Notes under the pieces: model-generated
Told to the model about the DNA's origin: nothing
The model's database searches: none
What the model saw: only the letters and a program-made list of their open reading frames with translations
Source: Helicobacter sp. NHP19-012
Lineage (GTDB): Bacteria; Campylobacterota; Campylobacteria; Campylobacterales; Helicobacteraceae
DNA length: 64,000 bases
Direction: 5' to 3'
Assembly (NCBI RefSeq): GCF_019703325.1
Contig: NZ_AP024819.1
Coordinates: 1,116,001-1,180,000, forward strand
Part shown: positions 57,643 to 64,000 of the stretch, piece by piece
Position numbering within the stretch: position 1 is the first letter of the stretch
Layout: each line of letters begins with the position of its first letter
Translations under genes and position numbers: made by a program

Positions 57643-58576
57643 TCTTTAAATAGTCCTTGACATTTTCGATTGTCGCCACAATGAGCTTTTTAATCGTGTC
57701 GCCATAGCCCCACGCAATGTGGGGGGTGAGTAGTAGCTTACCTTGTATAGCGGGGTTTAAAAAGGGGTGATGAGGACGCATAGGCTCTTGCTCTAGCACA
57801 TCGGTAGCAAAGTAAAAATCACGTGTTTCTAGCTCTTTTGCCACTGCCTCTTCATTGACGATCCCCCCCCGCCCGACATTGATTAAAATAGCCTTGTCTT
57901 TAAGTAGCTTTAACTCTTTGCTGTCTATGAGATTGTGCGTTTGGGCGTTTAGGGGGGCGTGGATAGAGATCACATCGCTTGTTTTAAGCAAGTCCTCTAG
58001 GGATTTTTGCGGATAGGTGGGATCGTTGTTGCGCCCGCTGGTAGAAGTGTAGCTCACCTTTGCCCCAAAGCCTGTGGCAATGCGGGCGACATTCTTGCCG
58101 ATTGTGCCTAGCCCCACAATCCCCCATTCTTTGTTCTCTAAAGACATTAAGTCCTTGTTAAAGTGGGTGAAAATCTCGCTCTTGCAATACTCCCCGCTTT
58201 TGCAATATCTGTCGTAATAAGCCATGTTCGAGAGCAGGCTAAAGGCTAGGGCGAAGGTGTGCATGGTAACGCTGTGCGTAGAGTAGCCCACCACATTTTT
58301 TACCACAATGCCTAGCTCTTTAGCCACCTCTAAATCGATCATGTTCATGCCCGTAGCCGTGATACAAATACATTTGAGCTTGGGCAGTTGCTTTAAAATG
58401 TCCCCGCTCATCTGCACCTTGTTTAAAACCACAATCTCGGCATCCTTGCACCTTTCAAGCACCAAATCCTGCGGTGTGCCCGGGTAGGACACCATTTCTA
58501 CAAATTCAGCCAAAGCGTCTAACTTATTCTTACGCCCTAAAGACAGGGCTTCTAACACCACAGCTAGCGGTTTCAT
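57632..58576 (-). CDS. D-2-hydroxyacid dehydrogenase (HP0096-like)
   Basis: 314 residues. The NAD-binding motif is GIVGLGTIGKNVARIATGFG, the catalytic region ILINVGRGGIVNEEAVAKEL, and the His in HIAWGYGDT. It reduces or oxidises a 2-hydroxyacid such as glycerate, lactate or a related compound. It overlaps the start region of the binding-protein gene by four bases, so it may be expressed with the glutamine transporter operon. Confidence 0.85.
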   Translation of the reverse strand: MKPLAVVLEALSLGRKNKLDALAEFVEMVSYPGTPQDLVLERCKDAEIVVLNKVQMSGDILKQLPKLKCICITATGMNMIDLEVAKELGIVVKNVVGYSTHSVTMHTFALAFSLLSNMAYYDRYCKSGEYCKSEIFTHFNKDLMSLENKEWGIVGLGTIGKNVARIATGFGAKVSYTSTSGRNNDPTYPQKSLEDLLKTSDVISIHAPLNAQTHNLIDSKELKLLKDKAILINVGRGGIVNEEAVAKELETRDFYFATDVLEQEPMRPHHPFLNPAIQGKLLLTPHIAWGYGDTIKKLIVATIENVKDYLKTRG

Positions 58577-59397
58577 TCAAAAATCACCATGCTGGGGTTA
58601 ATGTCATTGCCATAAATGGGTTTTAAAGTCGCATCGTAGGCTTCTTTCATAAAGCCCTCCTTTGTGAGTTTGTCGATCTCGTTATTCAGCCATTCTAAGA
58701 GTTCTTTATGCCCCTTTTTCACCGCTGGGGCGATCACATCTTGGTCGCCTAGACTGGGGATACCCACCTTAAATTCGGGGTTCTTTTTCACCCACGCAAA
58801 CAAAAGGGTGTTGTCGTGGGCTAGGGCTGGTCCGCGGTTGTCCTTTAGAGCCAAAAAGGTTTCGGTGTTTTGGTCGTATTTGAGTAAGGATATGCTAGGG
58901 TAATGCTTAGAAAAGAAAAAGTCCGCCGTTGTGCCTTTATTAACAATCAAGGGCTTACCCTTTAAATCCTCAATGCTTTTAATCACCCCGTCCTTAGACA
59001 CCACGCCCAAAGCGACTTTCATATAAGGCTTGGCAAAATCCACCACCTCAGCCCTTTCTTTGGTTTTGGTGAAGTTCGCCATAATGACATCGACTTTATT
59101 CGCCTTTAAAAACTCCACCCGAGCGGCCGCCTCTACGGGGATAAATTGGATTTTCTTAGCATCGCCTAATAAATCCTTAGCCATGCGTCTTGCGATATAG
59201 ACATCAAAGCCTTGAAACTGCCCCTTGCTATCCATATACCCAAAGGGGGGTTTGTCGCTAAACACGCCCACCCGTAAAATGCCCTTTTCTTTAATGCTCG
59301 CAAGCGTGCCCTCCTCTGCCTTTGCCTTGTGGTTCGAGCACCCCACAAAGGCAAGCATCGCCACAAAGGCTAGGCTAAAAACTTTCAATAAACGCAC
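58573..59397 (-). CDS. glnH: Amino-acid ABC transporter substrate-binding lipoprotein (GlnH-like)
   Basis: 274 residues. The signal with lipobox AMLAFVGC gives a lipid anchor. ILRVGVFSDKPPFGYMDSKG, VDVIMANFTKTKERAEVVDF and GKPLIVNKGTTADFFFSKHY are family 3 binding protein motifs (GlnH, PEB1). It binds glutamine, aspartate or glutamate in the periplasm. Upstream on the same strand are glnQ and two permeases, order as in H. pylori HP1172-HP1169. Confidence 0.88.
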   Translation of the reverse strand: MRLLKVFSLAFVAMLAFVGCSNHKAKAEEGTLASIKEKGILRVGVFSDKPPFGYMDSKGQFQGFDVYIARRMAKDLLGDAKKIQFIPVEAAARVEFLKANKVDVIMANFTKTKERAEVVDFAKPYMKVALGVVSKDGVIKSIEDLKGKPLIVNKGTTADFFFSKHYPSISLLKYDQNTETFLALKDNRGPALAHDNTLLFAWVKKNPEFKVGIPSLGDQDVIAPAVKKGHKELLEWLNNEIDKLTKEGFMKEAYDATLKPIYGNDINPSMVIFE

Positions 59398-59451
59398 AAA
59401 ATCTCCTTAAAATAAAATCCCCCTAAAAGCCCACAGCATAGCACCAAAAAA

Positions 59452-60192
59452 TTAACAGCCCCCCAAAAAGTGAAAAATGTCTAAGAATTTACGCGCCCGA
59501 TTAGACTTAGGGTTTTCAAAAAACTCTGTGGGCGGGGCTTGCTCTACTACCAAACCCTCGTCAAAAAACACCACTCTATGCGCCACTTTTCTAGCAAACT
59601 TCATCTCATGTGTTACAATCACCATGCTCATGCCCTCCTCTGCTAGCTCTAAAATCACTTCTAACACCTCTTTTACCATTTCAGGGTCAAGGCTGGCGGT
59701 AACTTCATCAAATAGCATCACTTCAGGTTGCATGCAAAGAGCCCTTACAATGGCAACCCTTTGCTTTTGCCCTCCGCTTAGCTCTCTTGAATACGCCTGC
59801 ATTTTATGCTCCAGCCCCACGCGTTTTAACAGGGTGTGGGCTTGCTGTGTAACCTCCTCTTTAGGGCGTTTTTGCACTTTCATGGGGGCTAGTAGGATAT
59901 TTTGCAAGACGCTTAAATGGGGGAAGAGCTCGTAATTTTGAAAGACCATGCCGATTTTTTGACGCACCTTGCCCCAATCCTTGCTGTGGGCGATTTGTTC
60001 CCCATTAAAGAGGATTTGCCCGCCTTGTATTTCCTCTAGCCCATTCAAGCACCTTAAAAACGAGCTTTTGCCACAGCCACTAGGGCCCAAAATCACCACC
60101 GCCTCCCCTTTCTCTAGGCTAAAATCAATGCCCTTTAAAACTTCGTGATCGCCGTAGCGTTTTTTTAAACCGATGGTTTGCAAGATTGCCAT
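59452..60192 (-). CDS. glnQ: Amino-acid ABC transporter ATPase
   Basis: 246 residues. Walker A GPSGCGKSSFLRCLNG, signature LSGGQKQRVAIVRALCMQPE and Walker B VMLFDEVTASLDPEMV with IVTHEMKFARKV are complete. It energises the permease pair encoded upstream. Its start follows the permease stop directly. Confidence 0.92.
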   Translation of the reverse strand: MAILQTIGLKKRYGDHEVLKGIDFSLEKGEAVVILGPSGCGKSSFLRCLNGLEEIQGGQILFNGEQIAHSKDWGKVRQKIGMVFQNYELFPHLSVLQNILLAPMKVQKRPKEEVTQQAHTLLKRVGLEHKMQAYSRELSGGQKQRVAIVRALCMQPEVMLFDEVTASLDPEMVKEVLEVILELAEEGMSMVIVTHEMKFARKVAHRVVFFDEGLVVEQAPPTEFFENPKSNRARKFLDIFHFLGGC

Positions 60193-60868
60193 TTAGCCTC
60201 TATTGTGTTGGTATTTTTTCTCTAAGTGTTGGCTGAGGTAGGATAGGGGGTAGCACAGTGCAAAGTAAAGGATAAAAATCAGCCCATAGACATAAAAGCT
60301 CGCATGGGGCATGTGGATTAAATTGACCTCTATGATTTGTTGCCCGACTTTGAGCAAATCGATCGCCCCGATGAGAGAGATTAAAGCTGTGGTTTTAACC
60401 ATGCGGGTGAAGAGATTTACGCTTGAAGGCAACAAGGCTAAAAAGGCTTGGGGGAATAAAATATATAAAGTGATTTGCAAGGGTTTTAGCCCTAAAGCAG
60501 TGGCACTTTGGCTTTGGTGTTTGGCAATGGAAGTTAAAGCCCCCTTGTTAAGTCCATCATCTCCGCCACCCCCACAGACTAAAGACGACCACCCCCGCCA
60601 TAAACGCCCCAAAGTGCAAATTAAAGAGCGAAGCGAGCCCAAAATACACGATAAACAGCCACACCAATAAAGGGACAATCCGCACCGCCTCCAAATACAC
60701 CCGACACGCTAATTTAACCCACCGCCCCCAAATGCCATCAATACGCCCAAAGAGAGCCCCCACGAGTGAAAAGAAAATAGAAATCAAGGCTAGGGCTAAA
60801 GTCGTGCCTAGCCCCTCCGCCAAACGCCCTAGATTGTCGGCGTTAAAAAGTTGTAAGACTTCTAGCAT
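60193..60868 (-). pseudogene. glnP: Amino-acid ABC transporter permease, two frameshifts
   Basis: The N-terminal part (LGTTLALALISIFFSLVGAL, SLFNLHFGAFMAGVVVFSLW) and the C-terminal part (GALTSIAKHQSQSATALGLK, PLQITLYILFPQAFLALLPS) are both normal family 3 permease sequence, but in different frames. Between them LWG VAEMMDLTRGAL is recovered if the two G5 runs (C5 at 60569-60573 and 60540-60544) were each G6. The next permease is intact. Two identical losses of one G suggest homopolymer under-calling rather than decay. Ends read as a 225-residue protein when corrected. Confidence 0.85.
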
Positions 60869-61521
60869 GCCCTGCCCTTGTAGTGTTTTTCTAGACGGGT
60901 GAAAAGTAGGCTTAAGGGCAAGAGCACGACCAAGTAAGCAAGCACCAATAAAACCAACGCCTCATTCGTCTTGTAGTAAATGCCAATCAAGTCCTTTGCC
61001 ACAAACATTAAATCCGCTAGGGCAATCGCGCTTACCACAGAAGTTTCTTTGAGTAAGAAAATCACATTCGCCCCCAAAGAAGGCAGAGAAATCGCCAAAC
61101 TTTGGGGCAATAAGACATAATACAAACTCTGCCACCTAGAGAGCCCCAAACTTAAAGCACTTTCAAACTGCACCTTGCTTAAAGCTTTCAAGCCCAGCAA
61201 AAAACTCTCAGCCATATACGCCCCCCCTAAAAACACCACGCCAAGCACCGCACAAGACAGGGCACTTAAAGACAGCCCCACCTCGTGCAAGCCGTAATAC
61301 AAAAAGAAAAGCTGGATGAGTAGGGGGGTGTTTCTAGCTAATTCGCTATAGCCCCTAGCAAGGCTTTTTAAGACTTTGGGCTTAAAAAACAAGCATAAAG
61401 CCACCAAAAAGCCTAAAAGAGTTGCCCCCAAAACGCCAAAAAAGGAAATCTCTAAAGTGAGAGCAAGACCACGCCCAAACAGGGGCAGAGCGTGGCGGAC
61501 AAACTGCCAATCTAAATCCAA
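60862..61521 (-). CDS. glnP: Amino-acid ABC transporter permease
   Basis: 219 residues with five hydrophobic segments. ARGYSELARNTPLLIQLFFL, LKALSKVQFESALSLGLSRW and LLKETSVVSAIALADLMFVA are typical of polar amino-acid permeases of the His/Glu/Gln family. It overlaps the second permease by seven bases. First gene of the glnPPQH operon on the minus strand. Confidence 0.88.
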   Translation of the reverse strand: MDLDWQFVRHALPLFGRGLALTLEISFFGVLGATLLGFLVALCLFFKPKVLKSLARGYSELARNTPLLIQLFFLYYGLHEVGLSLSALSCAVLGVVFLGGAYMAESFLLGLKALSKVQFESALSLGLSRWQSLYYVLLPQSLAISLPSLGANVIFLLKETSVVSAIALADLMFVAKDLIGIYYKTNEALVLLVLAYLVVLLPLSLLFTRLEKHYKGRAC

Positions 61522-61597
61522 AGCCTAACCTTTCGCAAACTTAAAGTCTGCTAAAAGCCCCTATCTTAGAGAAATAAGCTAAGGCTAGGCTTAAAGG

Positions 61598-64000
61598 CTA
61601 CAGCGCCATTTTCTCCATTAGGTGGAAGTTCATGTAGCGGTAAATCTCCTCCTTGCGGGCACTGAGCTTGTCTGCCACTAGGTCTAAATACTCTTTGGGC
61701 GTGGGGATTTTACCAAGCAGAGCACACACCGCCCCAAGCTCGGCACTGCCTAAATACACCTGTGCGCCCTTGCCCATGCGATTGTCAAAATTGCGTGTGG
61801 AAGTGGAGAACACCACGGCGTTATCTCGCACCCTTGCCTGATTACCCATACACAAGCTGCAGCCGGGCACTTCGGTGCGCGCCCCCGCTGCCCCAAAAAT
61901 GGCAAAATAGCCCTCTTTTATGAGCTGTTGCTCGTCCATTTTCGTGGGGGGCACCACCCAAAGGCGGATGGGGGTTGCCCCCGCCCCCTTGACAATCTCG
62001 CCAAAGGCTCTAAAATGCCCGATATTCGTCATACAACTGCCGATAAACACCTCATCAATCTTTTGGGGGCGTTTGGGGTTGTTTAGCACCTCGCTTAAAG
62101 TCGCCACATCGTCCGGGTCATTGGGGCACGCCACAATGGGCTCTTTAATCTCGTTTAAGTCAATCTCAATCACGGCGGCGTATTCAGCGTCCGCATCTGG
62201 CTCAAGCAAGATGGGGTTGTCAATCCACTCTTGCATTTTGGCCGCCCGTCTTTTTAAGGTGTCTTTATGCTCGTAGCCACTTTCTACCATTTGCTCTATG
62301 AGCTGAGTATTTGAGCTCAAATACTCAATGATGGGCTCTTTATTTAAACGCACGGTGCAAGCGGCGGCACTCCTTTCAGCACTCGCATCGCTGAACTCAA
62401 AGGCTTGCTCGATTTTAATGTCGCCCAAGCCCTCGATCTCTAAAATCCGCCCATTGAAAATATTTTTCTTGCCCTTTTTCTCCACGGTGAGCAAGCCCTG
62501 CTTAATGGCGTAGTAAGGAATGGCATTCACCAAATCCCTTAGAGTGATCCCCGGCTGCATTTGCCCCTTAAAACGCACCAACACCGACTCGGGCATGTTT
62601 AAGGGCATCGTGCCGGTTACCGCCGCAAAGGCGACTAAGCCACTGCCGGCGGGAAAACTAATGCCGATAGGAAAACGCGTGTGGCTGTCTCCGCCCGTGC
62701 CTAAAGTGTCGGGTAGTCCCATGCGATTTAGCCAAGAGTGGATAATGCCATCTTTAGGTTTTAAAGCCACGCCCCCCCTACTGGTGAAAAACTGGGGCAA
62801 GGTGGCTTGCAAGCTCACATCGGCAGGCTTGGGGTAAGCGGCAGTGTGGCAAAAGGATTGCAGCACAAAATCCGCCTCAAAGCTAAGGCTGGCTAGCTCT
62901 TTAACCTCATCTCTAGTCATCGCTCCTGTGGTGTCTTGGCTGCCTACGGTGGTGGTAACAGGCTCGCAGTAAGCCCCGGGGCGCACCCCTGCCACGCCGC
63001 ACGCCCTGCCGACCATTTTTTGCGCTAGGGTGTAGCCTTTATTGCTCTCAGCGGGTTGCTTTGGGCTGGCAAAGACGCTCGAAGTGCCTAAGCCTAAGAA
63101 TTTACGGGCTTTATTGGTTAAGCCTCGCCCAATAATTAAGGCGATACGCCCCCCAGCGCGAAACTCATCGGCTAGGGTGGCGGGCTCTAAATTAAAGCGG
63201 CTCACCACCTGCCCTTGTTTATGGATTTCGCCCTTGTAAGGATAGACTTGGATAATGTCGCCCTCGTGTAAATCCTTGACATCAGCCACTAAGGGCAATG
63301 CACCGCTGTCCTCACAAGTGGCAAAGAAAATCGGGGCAATGACCCCCCCGATCACCACGCCCCCCGTGCGTTTATTCGGCACAAAGGGAATGTCCTGCCC
63401 AAAGTGCCACATCAAAGAGTTGGTCGCACTCTTACGCGAGCTGCCCGTGCCGACCACATCGCCCACATACACCACCGGCACGCCCTTAGATTTGGCTTTT
63501 TCTAGCCTTTGGGCGGTGTTTTCAATGCGGTTTTTAAGCATCGCATTGGCGTGTAGGGGTATGTCGCTACGGGTGAAAGCATCGCTAGCTGGGCTTAAAT
63601 CGTCCGTGTTGGTTTCGCCATCGATTTTAAGAACGCATAGCTCTAATTTCTCAGGCAAAGCAGGCTTGTTTAAAAACCATTCAGCATTCGCCCACGACTC
63701 TAGCACTTCTTTAGCTAGGGTATTGCTCTTGCTTAAATTGGCGATGGTTTCAAAAGAGTTATAGACAAGAAGCGTAGATTTTAAGGCTTGGCAGGCTTCT
63801 TTAGCCACTTCTGTATCTGTGCTTTGCAGGGCTAAAATCAGGGGGGCGACATTGTAACCGCCTAGCATTGTGCCTAAATAACGCACCGCCTCTAGGGGGC
63901 TAAAATACGAACACGCACATTTTTTCAACGCCACTTGCCCTAGAAACTCGGCTTTGACCTGTGCGCCTTCATCGACCCCGGGGCTCACCCTGTGGATCAA
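61598..64000 (-). CDS. acnB: Aconitate hydratase B, 5' end outside window
   Basis: The last 800 residues are present; the family has about 850, so some 50 N-terminal residues lie beyond 64000. The iron-sulphur cysteines are in [20 protein letters not shown] and [35 protein letters not shown] and [20 protein letters not shown] follow AcnB. It converts citrate to isocitrate in the TCA cycle, and the apo form binds mRNA. It lies 77 bases from the permease start on the same strand. Confidence 0.95.
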   Translation of the reverse strand: MIHRVSPGVDEGAQVKAEFLGQVALKKCACSYFSPLEAVRYLGTMLGGYNVAPLILALQSTDTEVAKEACQALKSTLLVYNSFETIANLSKSNTLAKEVLESWANAEWFLNKPALPEKLELCVLKIDGETNTDDLSPASDAFTRSDIPLHANAMLKNRIENTAQRLEKAKSKGVPVVYVGDVVGTGSSRKSATNSLMWHFGQDIPFVPNKRTGGVVIGGVIAPIFFATCEDSGALPLVADVKDLHEGDIIQVYPYKGEIHKQGQVVSRFNLEPATLADEFRAGGRIALIIGRGLTNKARKFLGLGTSSVFASPKQPAESNKGYTLAQKMVGRACGVAGVRPGAYCEPVTTTVGSQDTTGAMTRDEVKELASLSFEADFVLQSFCHTAAYPKPADVSLQATLPQFFTSRGGVALKPKDGIIHSWLNRMGLPDTLGTGGDSHTRFPIGISFPAGSGLVAFAAVTGTMPLNMPESVLVRFKGQMQPGITLRDLVNAIPYYAIKQGLLTVEKKGKKNIFNGRILEIEGLGDIKIEQAFEFSDASAERSAAACTVRLNKEPIIEYLSSNTQLIEQMVESGYEHKDTLKRRAAKMQEWIDNPILLEPDADAEYAAVIEIDLNEIKEPIVACPNDPDDVATLSEVLNNPKRPQKIDEVFIGSCMTNIGHFRAFGEIVKGAGATPIRLWVVPPTKMDEQQLIKEGYFAIFGAAGARTEVPGCSLCMGNQARVRDNAVVFSTSTRNFDNRMGKGAQVYLGSAELGAVCALLGKIPTPKEYLDLVADKLSARKEEIYRYMNFHLMEKMAL

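Overview
The window looks like chromosome of a gastric, non-pylori Helicobacter (H. felis / H. bizzozeronii / H. heilmannii type). The reasons are: gene blocks in the order I recall from H. pylori 26695 (ndk-yceD-rpmF-plsX-fabH; pdxA-pdxJ-wecA-lpxF; dapF next to an AI-2E family gene; DUF493-ybgC-two Na+-symporters-pldA; glnHQPP); Hop- and Hof-type outer-membrane proteins; a 23S-5S rRNA unit with no 16S beside it; extended -10 promoters (TGnTATAAT) with no clear -35; and G/C homopolymer tracts in coding sequence. H. pylori locus names are from memory; no search was run.

Layout. 1-3.3 kb: the end of a nickel/peptide-type ABC importer operon. 3.3-9.7 kb: a scrap-yard of decayed genes (secreted coiled-coil protein, IS605-type TnpB, type III methyltransferase, toxin-antitoxin pieces, a frameshifted Hop-like porin). 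9.7-15.9 kb, minus strand: a seven-gene acyl-transfer operon (FkbH-like protein, acyl carrier protein, two MaoC hot-dog enzymes, SDR, MBOAT, SGNH-type protein) with two G9 tracts. 16-19.7 kb: a second scrap region with another toxin-antitoxin pair plus porin and a Sel1-repeat remnant. 19.7-33.3 kb: housekeeping and respiration, including a selenocysteine formate dehydrogenase operon. 33.3-42 kb: decayed HAD gene, Hof porin, gltX, dapF, lactate permease, TenI-like gene. 42.2-45.8 kb: a partial trp operon (trpD, trpCF, trpB). 46-49.5 kb: 5S and 23S rRNA. 49.5-64 kb: carA, DUF507, dsbI, the DUF493-to-pldA block, a hydroxyacid dehydrogenase, glutamine-type ABC transporter and the 5'-truncated acnB.

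Most interesting system. The 9.7-15.9 kb operon resembles a Dlt/Alg-type machine that loads a small acyl group on a dedicated carrier protein, modifies it, and passes it across the membrane through an MBOAT protein to a periplasmic SGNH partner. Its first gene carries a G9 run 20 codons after the likely ATG and is out of frame as written. G8 or G11 would restore about 587 residues, the pattern expected of phase variation. A second G9 run lies at the overlap of the two MaoC genes, where G10 would fuse them.

Caution. Several core genes (wecA, glnP, lctP, guaC, pldA) carry single indels. In wecA and glnP these are four G5 runs where G6 is needed, which may be homopolymer under-calling in the assembly. 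Frameshift claims, including the phase-variation ones, should be judged with that in mind.
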